Positions 13,489 to 21,639 of a stretch of DNA of 32,372 nt are shown here, in pieces (position 1 is the stretch's first letter; every line of letters starts with the position of its first letter). Location of the stretch: NCBI GenBank assembly GCA_903864315.1, contig CAIPFK010000223.1, forward strand, positions 1-32,372, in the 5' to 3' direction. The stretch is from an uncultured Burkholderiales bacterium (GTDB lineage: Bacteria > Pseudomonadota > Gammaproteobacteria > Burkholderiales > Burkholderiaceae_C). The notes under the pieces were generated by a model. The model saw only the letters and a program-made list of their open reading frames with translations, did no database searches and had not been told where the DNA came from. The position numbers and the translations under genes are program-made.

Positions 13489-15240
13489 ATGAACGCTAAT
13501 ATAGATTCAAAAGTACTCTTTAATTACTCTCCATTGGATATTAATAATCCTTTTGTGACTGATACGAAGCCGCAAGACAAAGAGTTGTTGACGGGTGCTT
13601 TTGCGCAGGCTGTCGCCCAATCGCAACAAGCCATGCGTGTCGAAACTCCGTCAATCTTGGACCCCAAAGTGCCAACGATGACGGTGAAGGCTGGGGATTC
13701 TTTGACAGGCATGGTCAAAAACTTCCTGAATTCGCAAGGTTTGAATCCCAACACCAACGAGTTGCAAAAATATGTTCAAGATGTGGCCCATCAAAATGGC
13801 ATCAACAATCCCAATTTGATTTTTCCAGGTCAAAAACTCCAAATGGCGAGTTTGGACGCCAGCATCAAGGGCGGTGGTGCCACGCTCAATGCGTCAGTGA
13901 ATGCGTCGTTCAATGCCGAGCAGCCCATGCCGTCGCCCATTGCCTTGGGCAACGCGTCCAGTCTTGCACCCTTGCCGTTGAGCAGTGCCAGTGTTTTGAT
14001 CGCAAAATCGATCCCTTCCAATCCAGCGGTGACCACCAATCCTCAAGATGGGGGAGTCGCCACCAATCCGGAGGGTCATACTAATATAAGCAGCAATGCC
14101 AATATGCCCACGCCACTCAATGGTGGTGCCAACAATGTGAGGCAATTGCAAGCGGAGCGCATGGCCATGGCCAGAGCGGCCATGGGCAACATGATGAATG
14201 GCCAGATGACGAGTGCCTTGGCCGGCAGTCCCAATGCGCAGGCCAGTCTTCTTGGAGGAGGCGACTCCATGACCGATCCCCTGGGTGGTTTGTCCTCCAG
14301 GATGCTGGGTAACAAGTCAGGCGCTTTGGGCGCCAACAACTCACTCATGTCCACGCCACTCAATGGCGCTGCCAACAACGCCGATCCCTTCAATGGTGTG
14401 AGTGCGGCCAATCATATTCAACTCATGGGTCGTTTGAATGGTTCAGCGTATCCAGTGCTGCAAAAAACATTGGACCGCGCTGTGGACAAGGGGTTCATAC
14501 CGCCCCAAGACAAGCAAGCCGTGAATGACAAGATTTTGCAATTGGCGCGTCAATTCAAATTCTCACCAGACGACTTCGCCAAAGTGTCCCTGATGGAGAG
14601 CGATGGACTCAATCCAAAATCCACCAATAACCGATGCCACGGCATTATCCAGTTCTGTGACGGACCCGACCGAGGGGCAGCCAGTGCAGGCTTCGCCACC
14701 AACCCCAAAGCTATTTTGGGCAAAAGTGTTTTAGAGCAACTCGACATGGTGGCGAAATACTTCGACCAAACGGGACTCAAAAATGCGGGCCCCACGCATT
14801 TGGATGATTTGTACCTCACGGTCTTGACACCAGCTGCCAAAAGCGAGATCCGAACAGACGTGGGCTTGAACATTGCAGGCCCTCAGGCCAATTACTTGCA
14901 CGTCAACCGAGACGTGAGAGCCCCCATCACCAGAGACTCCCTCGTACAGGGATTGCATCAAAACGCACTCGATAAGTTGGGCATCGATGACCGCTCCATC
15001 AAAGACGCGTTGGCCACCCAAGCCAATGTCAGACCCAAGCCCTCAAAAGCTGATTCGGGCGCTTTGATTGCATCTGCCAATGCGTCAACCGTGTCTGGCG
15101 CACCCAGCGCACGCAATTCCAACAATGACGCCATGAAACTCAGTCTGCAAAGACTTCAAGCGCTGCGGATCAATGCGTATTTGAACCCAGTTTTTACCGC
15201 CGGACTGAACTCAACGGGTGCTTCTGGCAGTGGTCGTTGA
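13489..15240 (+). CDS. LysM plus lytic-transglycosylase-like protein, candidate flagellar peptidoglycan hydrolase
   Basis: This 583-aa protein starts at ATG 13489. It has no signal peptide or membrane segment. A LysM domain lies at about residues 64-119 (T-V-K-A-G-D-S-L to F-P-G-Q-K-L). A long Asn/Ala/Met-rich linker (about 120-305) includes an exact 16-bp direct repeat (14108-14123 and 14351-14366). The C-terminal domain (about 310-530) looks like a lysozyme-fold SLT enzyme: L-M-E-S-D-G-L-N-P with Glu370 as likely catalytic acid, then G-I-I-Q-F in the place of the family's G-L-M-Q, then L-E-Q-L-D-M-V-A-K-Y-F. Cys383 and Cys390 could form a disulfide. FlgJ in this locus lacks a hydrolase domain, so this protein is the likely wall-cutting partner for rod growth, perhaps exported by the flagellar apparatus (inference). 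It carries its own sigma-54 promoter. Confidence 0.7.
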   Translation: MNANIDSKVLFNYSPLDINNPFVTDTKPQDKELLTGAFAQAVAQSQQAMRVETPSILDPKVPTMTVKAGDSLTGMVKNFLNSQGLNPNTNELQKYVQDVAHQNGINNPNLIFPGQKLQMASLDASIKGGGATLNASVNASFNAEQPMPSPIALGNASSLAPLPLSSASVLIAKSIPSNPAVTTNPQDGGVATNPEGHTNISSNANMPTPLNGGANNVRQLQAERMAMARAAMGNMMNGQMTSALAGSPNAQASLLGGGDSMTDPLGGLSSRMLGNKSGALGANNSLMSTPLNGAANNADPFNGVSAANHIQLMGRLNGSAYPVLQKTLDRAVDKGFIPPQDKQAVNDKILQLARQFKFSPDDFAKVSLMESDGLNPKSTNNRCHGIIQFCDGPDRGAASAGFATNPKAILGKSVLEQLDMVAKYFDQTGLKNAGPTHLDDLYLTVLTPAAKSEIRTDVGLNIAGPQANYLHVNRDVRAPITRDSLVQGLHQNALDKLGIDDRSIKDALATQANVRPKPSKADSGALIASANASTVSGAPSARNSNNDAMKLSLQRLQALRINAYLNPVFTAGLNSTGASGSGR

Positions 15241-15333
15241 ACGGCAATAGTTTGCCACATTCATCTCATTCAACCCCCAAGCCGTGAACTAAAAAATGAA
15301 ACACCACCTCCTCAAGAGTCAAGTCGCAGCGCG

Positions 15334-15349
15334 TGGCATAGCTTTTGCT
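15334..15349 (+). promoter_or_regulatory. Sigma-54 promoter for the flgB operon
   Basis: The site reads TGGCAT-AGCTT-TTGCT, a near-consensus -24/-12 element with GG at 15335-15336 and GC at 15347-15348. The predicted start is near 15360, about 60 nt before the flgB ATG. It probably drives flgBCDEF and beyond. Confidence 0.8.
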
Positions 15350-15422
15350 CAATCGACTTGAGACCTTCTAACTTGAGGGTGGGTGTCGGTAAAACGGCTA
15401 ATTTTTTGAAAAGAGCAGAGAA

Positions 15423-15806
15423 ATGAATTTACTTTCAGGTGCCTTTGGAATCCATGAGAAAGCTTTGCAAGTGCGAAGCCAACGCATGGAAGTGCTCGCT
15501 CGAAATATTGCCAATGCTGATACACCCAATTACAAAGCCCAAGACGTTGACTTCAAAGCGATGCTTCAAGATGTTCAGCGCGAGAGTTTGACGGCCACCA
15601 ATGACAAGCATTACGCAGCCATTCAGGAAGGTCCAGACAACGGAATGCGATACCGTGTTCCGTACAACAGCTCATTTGATGGCAACACCGTTGAAATCAG
15701 TGTTGAGCAAGCCCAGTTCGGTAAGGCGGCGGGGGACTACCAAGCCACGTTGCAGTTCCTGGGTGACCGAATTGGCGGCATCCGCAAAGCGTTGAAAGGA
15801 GAGTAA
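15423..15806 (+). CDS. flgB: FlgB, proximal rod protein
   Basis: FlgB is the proximal rod subunit joining the MS-ring/FliE to the rest of the rod. The product is 127 aa, close to the usual FlgB size. The N-terminal rod signature is L-A-R-N-I-A-N-A-D-T-P-N-Y-K-A and the C-terminal helix has A-G-D-Y-Q-A-T-L-Q-F-L. It is exported by the flagellar type III apparatus without a cleaved signal. A purine-rich AGAGCAGAG precedes the ATG. It is the first gene of the rod-hook operon, and flgC follows after 6 bp. Confidence 0.95.
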   Translation: MNLLSGAFGIHEKALQVRSQRMEVLARNIANADTPNYKAQDVDFKAMLQDVQRESLTATNDKHYAAIQEGPDNGMRYRVPYNSSFDGNTVEISVEQAQFGKAAGDYQATLQFLGDRIGGIRKALKGE

Positions 15807-15812
15807 TCCATC

Positions 15813-16241
15813 ATGAATACCATCGACAGTGTATTTGGCATCGCCGGCACCGCGCTCAATGCGCAAATGATTCGCATGAACACGACGGCCTCCAATTTGG
15901 CCAACGCAACCACCGTGGCCAGCAGCGAAAAAGACGCATTTCGCGCGAAACGACCCGTTTTCAAAGCCTTGGTCCAAGACGAGATGACCAACGCCGCATT
16001 TGCCCAGCTCGGTGGTGTCAAAGTTGACCACATTGTGGACGACCCCACCCCCATTCGAAGCTTGTACGAGCCCAGCAACCCATCTGCAGACAAAGACGGC
16101 ATGGTCTACCTCTCCAACGTCAATGAGATGCAAGAGATGGTGGAGATGATGGCGGCTTCACGCTCCTATCAAAACAATGTTGAGGTGGTCAACACCGCCA
16201 AGCAGTTGATGTCAAGAACCTTGGACTTGACCAAATCATAA
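15813..16241 (+). CDS. flgC: FlgC, proximal rod protein
   Basis: FlgC is a rod subunit. The product is 142 aa, normal for the family. It has the N-terminal A-S-N-L-A-N-A-T-T-V-A-S rod motif, here with N-A-T-T in place of the more common N-A-D-T/S, the R-A-K-R-P-V-F-K motif, and the C-terminal heptad helix ending E-M-V-E-M-M-A-A-S-R-S-Y-Q-N-N-V-E-V-V-N. The ribosome site GGAG overlaps the end of flgB, so the two are translationally linked. flgD follows 42 bp downstream. Confidence 0.95.
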   Translation: MNTIDSVFGIAGTALNAQMIRMNTTASNLANATTVASSEKDAFRAKRPVFKALVQDEMTNAAFAQLGGVKVDHIVDDPTPIRSLYEPSNPSADKDGMVYLSNVNEMQEMVEMMAASRSYQNNVEVVNTAKQLMSRTLDLTKS

Positions 16242-16283
16242 ACCCCCGAATTGTTGAGTACTCTAATTTAAGGACACATTGTC

Positions 16284-16988
16284 ATGACCTCCACCGCAAC
16301 CACCAGCAAGGCGCCACTGCCCAACGGCATTGTTCGATACAGTGACTATGTGGCAGATCAAAAAAACAAGCCCGCGGGTTCAACCACGATGGGCCAAGGT
16401 GCGTTCATGACGCTCTTTACGACTCAATTGAGAAATCAAGATCCGACAGATCCTGTTAAAAATGAAGCCTTTGTGGCGCAATTGGCGCAATTCTCCCAAT
16501 TGGAGGCCACCACGGCCATGCAAACGAGCTTGAACACCATGGTGGGCAATCAGTCGTCGGATCGCATGCTCACCAGTGCTGCGTTGATTGGTAAAAAAGT
16601 GGGTATCCCCGCAGGCCCCGCTGTGTTGACCAACGCTCAACCCGTCACGGGGACGATCAGTTTGCCAAGTGGTGCAGATGGGTTGAAAGTTCAGGTCTCA
16701 GACAGCCAAGGCACTGTGGTTCGAAGCATGATTTATGGACCACAAACGCCAGGCAATATGAATTTCTCTTGGGACGGATTGTCTGACAACGGTGCCCAGC
16801 AGCCCGATGGCACCTATTCCTTTGCGATTTCCGGCACCAGTGGTGGAGCCAACATCACGCCCAACTACAACACCATGGCCGCGGTCACCAGTGTGACAAG
16901 TTCGGGGGACGCGAATAACTCATGGCTTTTGGGTGTCGGGGGTGGCAAAACCGTCACGCTCAACAGTTTGACTCAGATCACCAACTGA
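16284..16988 (+). CDS. flgD: FlgD, hook cap protein
   Basis: FlgD forms the scaffold cap under which FlgE polymerises into the hook and is lost when the hook is complete. The product is 234 aa, a normal length. The N-terminal signature is G-A-F-M-T-L-F-T-T-Q-L-R-N-Q-D-P-T-D-P (about 39-57), then E-A-F-V-A-Q-L-A-Q-F-S-Q-L-E. The C-terminal FlgD Ig-like/Tudor region has the N-F-S-W-D-G motif (about 166) and D-G-T-Y-S-F-A. AAGGA lies 11 bases before the ATG. Its normal length contrasts with the enlarged hook protein that follows. Confidence 0.95.
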   Translation: MTSTATTSKAPLPNGIVRYSDYVADQKNKPAGSTTMGQGAFMTLFTTQLRNQDPTDPVKNEAFVAQLAQFSQLEATTAMQTSLNTMVGNQSSDRMLTSAALIGKKVGIPAGPAVLTNAQPVTGTISLPSGADGLKVQVSDSQGTVVRSMIYGPQTPGNMNFSWDGLSDNGAQQPDGTYSFAISGTSGGANITPNYNTMAAVTSVTSSGDANNSWLLGVGGGKTVTLNSLTQITN

Positions 16989-17036
16989 TTTTTATCTCAA
17001 TATTTTCAATAGACCTTACAAAATTCGGAGTTCAAC

Positions 17037-19832
17037 ATGTCATTTTTTACATCCCTGACTGGTATCAACGCGGCAACCGCTCAAATGAGTGTGACCAGTA
17101 ACAACATTGCCAATGCTGGAACGCAGGGCTTTAAAAAGTCGGTTGCAAACTTTGGCGATATTTTTGCGACTTCACCTTTGCAAAAAGCCAGTACCACGAT
17201 TGGACAAGGTGTGTCGCTCAAACAAGTGTCCTTGGACTTCAGTCAGGGTAACGTTTCGGTGTCATCCAATACGCTCAATATGGCGATTTCTGGTGACGGT
17301 TTTTTCCCACTGAAGTCACCCGATGGTTTGCAAAATATTTATACCCGTAATGGTACTTTCATGATGAATGACCAAAACAACGTGGTCACCTCCTCAGGAC
17401 AACAACTCCAAGCTGCATCAGTCGATAGTACCGGCAAAGCCGATCCCAGTAAATTGAGTGTGTTGACCATTCCTCAGCAAACGACGGGCATGGCACTTGA
17501 GACCACCCAAATTCAGTTGGGATTGAATTTCCCCGCGGATGCGCCTGTGATCATGGCTGACTTCAATCGAAATGACCCCACAACCTACAACAAAAGTACC
17601 GCCATCACGGTGTATGACAAAGGTGGTAACGGCTATTTGGCGACGGTTTATTACGTCAAAACACAAAATGCGTCGCAATCTTCTCCCAACAACAGGTGGC
17701 AAACCTATGTGTATGTGGGAGATACATTGGTCAATGCGGCGCTCCAACAAGCCACCGATCCAGGCACAGGACAGCCCTTGTATGTCAATAAATACGGGGA
17801 AACTGCGCCCTTGTCCCAAGTGACCGACCAGTTGGTGAATGCCAAAACAGAAATGTTCGCTTTGACCGATTTGACCGATGTGAGAACTTCTGCGCCGGCG
17901 TCTGTTTCGGGTGGATTGGCAGCCAACTTGTCTTCATTGACGCCAGTCGACTTCAGTCAATACACACCTGCACAGTTGACCAATTTGTTTTCCATCAGCA
18001 TTGATGGCAGTGCAGCGCAATCGATTGGTTTGGACAATTTGGCCACGGGTGTGGGTGCTCCTAAGCTCACAGGCGATCAAATCGCAGCCGAGTTGACCAA
18101 TGTGATTGGCCAAAAATTTGGCAATCAAAAGTATTTCAACTTCTCCAATCCTGCCAACACGACCATGCAAATGGCCATGACGAATAACAATGTGACACCA
18201 CCCGTGATCACTCCTGTGACGATCACATTGACTGGCGCGGGCACGACCGACACCACCAACCCGAACAACATGACTGTTTCAGAAACAACCGCATTGATTC
18301 AAAAGCAGTTGGATGCAGCATACCCACCCGTTGCACCTGCACTGCATGCGGTGACCGTGTCTTATGATCCTGCCGGGCAAAAATTCACCTTCACGCCGCC
18401 AAGCGGTCAAGTGATTTCATTCACGGCGGCCAATTCCTTGATCGGTTTGAATTCCAATTCATTGTCGCAAGATCCAACCCAGTCATCGATCAGCCTCACT
18501 GCGTATCCACAAGGCAACCCCATCACGCCCATTGCCCAACAACGTTATGGCGCATTGGTCACTTACGACAATGTGAATCAAAAGTTTGTATTCAGTTCGG
18601 GAACCACGGGGGACAACTCCAGTGTTTCTGTGATCCCCAATACCAACACCACCTCGCCTTCATATACCTTTGCGACCAGTCCACAAGGGGGCTTGGGTTT
18701 GAGCTTGGCCGATCCGTCAGGAAACCCCATCAATTACACCGTCAAGCCTTCAACTGTTGATGCATTGAGGGGAACGCAATCCAAGCCAGCCATCATGGAA
18801 GGCTCGCCGGTGGGGATCAACATCAATCAAAACTTCTCGGTGGATGCGTCCAACAATACGTTCGTGGTGTCTGTTGACAATGTGAAAGGGACCGTCACGA
18901 TTCCTTCACAACCCAACTACACATTGGAGAGTTTTGTGAAAGCATTGCAAGATGGTATCAATCGACTGGTGGGTGCTCCAGCGGGACCAGGCTTGACGGG
19001 CACATCGATTTCCGGCGTGAACGTGGCTTACGACACGTCCACCAACTCATTTAAATTTACCTCAGGCACCTCGGGTACCAATTCATTCATGAAGGTGAGT
19101 GGTGCGGCGGTGTGGGGCTTGTCCAACGTCAATGCGGCCAGGGGTTCAACGTCAACTTGGATCAAACCCACGCAAGCCTCCGTGATTGCCAATGGCACAT
19201 CGGTGGGGCAATACATTGATGCATTTGGGAATCAAACTTCCAGTGCAGACGGATTTGCCACCCTACCAGCATGGTCACCCATCTATCTGAACAAGGGTGA
19301 ATTGACCTTCGACACCAGTGGAAATTTGGTGTCACCGAAAACGGGCGCTCAATTGAGCACGGTGTTTCTCCCCAACGGTAAGGGATCTTTGACCATCAAT
19401 ATCGATTACTCCAAATCGACCCAGTTCTCATCTCCTTATGCGGTGCTGTCACAGTCTCAAGATGGAGCGCCAGAGGGAAGTTTGGTGGGTGTGGCGATCG
19501 GAACCGATGGTTTGGTGCAAGCCAGTTATTCCAACGGCTCGCAACACTCCTTGGGCAAGGTGATTTTGGTGACCTTCTCCAATGCGTCGGGTTTGCAGCA
19601 GATTGGTAATGCGTCTTTTTATGCCAGTTCAAGCTCAGGGGCCGCCAAGTTGGGTGAAGCCGGCTCTGCTGGATACGGTACGGTGCAATCGGGTGCCACA
19701 GAAAACTCCAACGTCGACTTGACTCAAGAGTTGGTGAATTTGATCACCGAGCAACGGAATTTCCAAGCCAATGCAAAAGCCATTGAAACGGATACGACCT
19801 TGACGCAGACCATCATTCAAATCCGTGGTTAA
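17037..19832 (+). CDS. flgE: FlgE, hook protein (enlarged, 931 aa)
   Basis: FlgE is the hook subunit. The ends are typical: N-terminal S-V-T-S-N-N-I-A-N-A-G-T-Q-G-F-K-K-S (about 19-36) and C-terminal L-V-N-L-I-T-E-Q-R-N-F-Q-A-N-A-K-A-I (about 901-918). Most FlgE proteins are about 400 aa, so this is more than twice as long. The extra sequence lies between about residues 250 and 800 and contains three related strand motifs: V-S-Y-D-P-A-G-Q-K-F-T-F-T (about 441), V-T-Y-D-N-V-N-Q-K-F-V-F-S-S-G-T-T-G (about 508) and V-A-Y-D-T-S-T-N-S-F-K-F-T-S-G-T-S-G (about 662). These would form surface domains on the hook. GGAG precedes the ATG. flgF starts 42 bp downstream. Confidence 0.95.
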   Translation: MSFFTSLTGINAATAQMSVTSNNIANAGTQGFKKSVANFGDIFATSPLQKASTTIGQGVSLKQVSLDFSQGNVSVSSNTLNMAISGDGFFPLKSPDGLQNIYTRNGTFMMNDQNNVVTSSGQQLQAASVDSTGKADPSKLSVLTIPQQTTGMALETTQIQLGLNFPADAPVIMADFNRNDPTTYNKSTAITVYDKGGNGYLATVYYVKTQNASQSSPNNRWQTYVYVGDTLVNAALQQATDPGTGQPLYVNKYGETAPLSQVTDQLVNAKTEMFALTDLTDVRTSAPASVSGGLAANLSSLTPVDFSQYTPAQLTNLFSISIDGSAAQSIGLDNLATGVGAPKLTGDQIAAELTNVIGQKFGNQKYFNFSNPANTTMQMAMTNNNVTPPVITPVTITLTGAGTTDTTNPNNMTVSETTALIQKQLDAAYPPVAPALHAVTVSYDPAGQKFTFTPPSGQVISFTAANSLIGLNSNSLSQDPTQSSISLTAYPQGNPITPIAQQRYGALVTYDNVNQKFVFSSGTTGDNSSVSVIPNTNTTSPSYTFATSPQGGLGLSLADPSGNPINYTVKPSTVDALRGTQSKPAIMEGSPVGININQNFSVDASNNTFVVSVDNVKGTVTIPSQPNYTLESFVKALQDGINRLVGAPAGPGLTGTSISGVNVAYDTSTNSFKFTSGTSGTNSFMKVSGAAVWGLSNVNAARGSTSTWIKPTQASVIANGTSVGQYIDAFGNQTSSADGFATLPAWSPIYLNKGELTFDTSGNLVSPKTGAQLSTVFLPNGKGSLTINIDYSKSTQFSSPYAVLSQSQDGAPEGSLVGVAIGTDGLVQASYSNGSQHSLGKVILVTFSNASGLQQIGNASFYASSSSGAAKLGEAGSAGYGTVQSGATENSNVDLTQELVNLITEQRNFQANAKAIETDTTLTQTIIQIRG

Positions 19833-19874
19833 TGAATAGTTAACTGCTTTTCTTGATATTCAACAGAGCCTCTC

Positions 19875-20642
19875 ATGGATAAATTAGCCTTCAACGCCGT
19901 GGCCGCCATCAACGAGCAGCGACTCACGCGTCAAGTATTGGCGCATGAGATGGCCAACGTGAACACCACGGGATTCAAAAAAAGCTTTGAATCCTCTTTG
20001 AAAGCCTTTAAAGCAGACGGCCAAGGGTTTGATACCAACTATCAACCCCAGGTGGTTCACAGCGATCAAATCCAACTGACCCCTGGCCCTCAGATGGTCA
20101 CCGGACGTGATTTGGACATCAGCATGAACAATTCAACCGTCATGGGGGTGACCGCTCCCAACGGTGAATTGGCCTTCACCAGGCGCGGCGACCTGCGCTT
20201 GAATGTGAACGGTGTGCTTTCGACCAGCACCGGCGAGGTGGTGAAAGCCGAAGGAGGAGGTCAAATTTCAGTTCCCCAAGGCTTCAAGGTCAATATTGGC
20301 GACGATGGATCTGTTTTTGCCGTCGATCCCAACCAACCTGGGGTTCAACAACCCGTTCAAATTGGCCAAATTCTATTGCGTGACGCTGCCAATGCAGCGC
20401 TCAACCGCCGGCAAGACGGTTTGTTCCAAGTTCAGGGCCAAACAATTGGCTCAGATATTGCTTCTGGTAGAGGGCAGTCTTCAATTACCGTCGGATCATT
20501 GGAGGCGAGCAACGTCAATCCAATGGAGACCATGGTGAGATTAATCGAGCAAAGTCGCACTTTTGAGCAACAAGTCAAGGTCGTGAAAGAGGTTCAATCC
20601 ACGGATGAATCGGGCGCCACCATGATGAAGTTGGCCAATTAA
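19875..20642 (+). CDS. flgF: FlgF, proximal rod protein
   Basis: FlgF is a rod subunit next to FlgG. The product is 255 aa, normal length. The N-terminal rod motif is L-A-H-E-M-A-N-V-N-T-T-G-F-K-K-S. The middle has G-E-L-A-F-T-R-R-G-D-L-R-L-N-V-N-G and the C-terminus V-G-S-L-E-A-S-N-V-N-P-M-E-T-M-V-R-L-I-E-Q-S-R-T-F-E. P-M-E-T-M-V near the end separates it from FlgG. A hairpin and 197 bp of non-coding DNA follow, so transcription may be divided here. Confidence 0.93.
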   Translation: MDKLAFNAVAAINEQRLTRQVLAHEMANVNTTGFKKSFESSLKAFKADGQGFDTNYQPQVVHSDQIQLTPGPQMVTGRDLDISMNNSTVMGVTAPNGELAFTRRGDLRLNVNGVLSTSTGEVVKAEGGGQISVPQGFKVNIGDDGSVFAVDPNQPGVQQPVQIGQILLRDAANAALNRRQDGLFQVQGQTIGSDIASGRGQSSITVGSLEASNVNPMETMVRLIEQSRTFEQQVKVVKEVQSTDESGATMMKLAN

Positions 20643-20644
20643 GG

Positions 20645-20667
20645 CTTGACCCAGTCAAGTCTTGAAT
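20645..20667 (+). terminator. Possible weak terminator or pause hairpin after flgF
   Basis: CTTGAC (20645-20650), loop CCA, GTCAAG (20654-20659) form a perfect 6-bp stem directly after the flgF stop, followed by TCTTGAATT, a poor T-run. A second stem, CTTGG-aacc-CCAAG, lies at 20707-20720. A weak sigma-70-like pair (TTGATG 20785-20790, 16 bp, AATAAA 20807-20812) lies ahead of flgG. Confidence 0.35.
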
Positions 20668-20839
20668 TGGGGAAATATTCTGGGTTTTTGTAAGAAATAC
20701 AGAAAACTTGGAACCCCAAGAGTGTCGATATAACGTCAGGTTTTGAAGAAATTGTCAATTTTTATTGAATAGCGATGTCGGCCTTTGATGGGTCATCATT
20801 GAACTCAATAAAAAGCACTAGAAAGAAATGAGGTAGAGC

Positions 20840-21625
20840 ATGGACGCAGCAATGTGGGTATCGAAAACAGGTTTAGACGCACAACAGATGCGAATGAACG
20901 TGATTTCCAACAATTTGGCCAACGTCAACACAACGGGGTTTAAAAACGACCGTGCCGTGTTCCAAGATTTGCTCTACCAAAACGTGCGCCAAGCCGGTGG
21001 CCAAACCACCACGAACACACAGTCTCCAACCGGTTTGATGGTCGGTACGGGTGTGAAAGTGATGGCCACTGAAAAGCTCCATACCCAGGGCAACATGATC
21101 AACACGAACAATTCCTTGGACATGGCCATCCAAGGATCTGGATTTTTTCAAATCACCCAACCCGATGGAACCTTGGCCTACACAAGGGATGGTAGCTTCA
21201 AGCTCTCCAACACAGGACAACTCGTCACGACCTCTGGTTTATCGCTAGCACCAGCAGTCGTGATTCCACCCACAGCTTCATCCATCACGGTTGGAACCGA
21301 TGGTGTGGTGTCGGTCGAACTCGCCAATGGCGGTGGCGCACAAAATCTCGGACAAATTCAAATCGCCAGGTTTGTGAACCCCGCTGGGCTCACCCCCATT
21401 GGGAACAATTTGTTGACCGCCACCGCGGCCAGTGGCGCTCCTCAAGTTCTGAACCCGGGAACCACGGGTGCTGGCACCATCAATCAAGGTTCATTGGAAG
21501 CCTCCAATGTCAACGTGGTTGAAGAGATGGTCAATATGATTGAAACCCAAAGGGCTTATGAGGTGAACTCAAAAGCCATCGATGCCGTAGACGGCATGTT
21601 GAAATTCCTAAACCAAAATATGTAA
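20840..21625 (+). CDS. flgG: FlgG, distal rod protein
   Basis: FlgG is the distal rod subunit passing through the P- and L-rings. The product is 261 aa, the standard length. The N-terminal motif is M-N-V-I-S-N-N-L-A-N-V-N-T-T-G-F-K-N-D-R-A-V-F-Q-D-L and the C-terminus has Q-G-S-L-E-A-S-N-V-N-V-V-E-E-M-V-N-M-I-E-T-Q-R-A-Y-E-V-N-S-K-A-I, typical FlgG. A GAGGT ribosome site lies about 8 bases upstream. It begins the second half of the operon (flgGHIJKL) after a 197-bp gap. Confidence 0.96.
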   Translation: MDAAMWVSKTGLDAQQMRMNVISNNLANVNTTGFKNDRAVFQDLLYQNVRQAGGQTTTNTQSPTGLMVGTGVKVMATEKLHTQGNMINTNNSLDMAIQGSGFFQITQPDGTLAYTRDGSFKLSNTGQLVTTSGLSLAPAVVIPPTASSITVGTDGVVSVELANGGGAQNLGQIQIARFVNPAGLTPIGNNLLTATAASGAPQVLNPGTTGAGTINQGSLEASNVNVVEEMVNMIETQRAYEVNSKAIDAVDGMLKFLNQNM

Positions 21626-21639
21626 AGGTTAGGAACACC

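Noticed and set aside
20707-20732. GTCGATAT before flgG as a sigma-28 -10 box
   Set aside because: At the required distance the -35 is AACTTGGA, which does not match TAAAGTTT.
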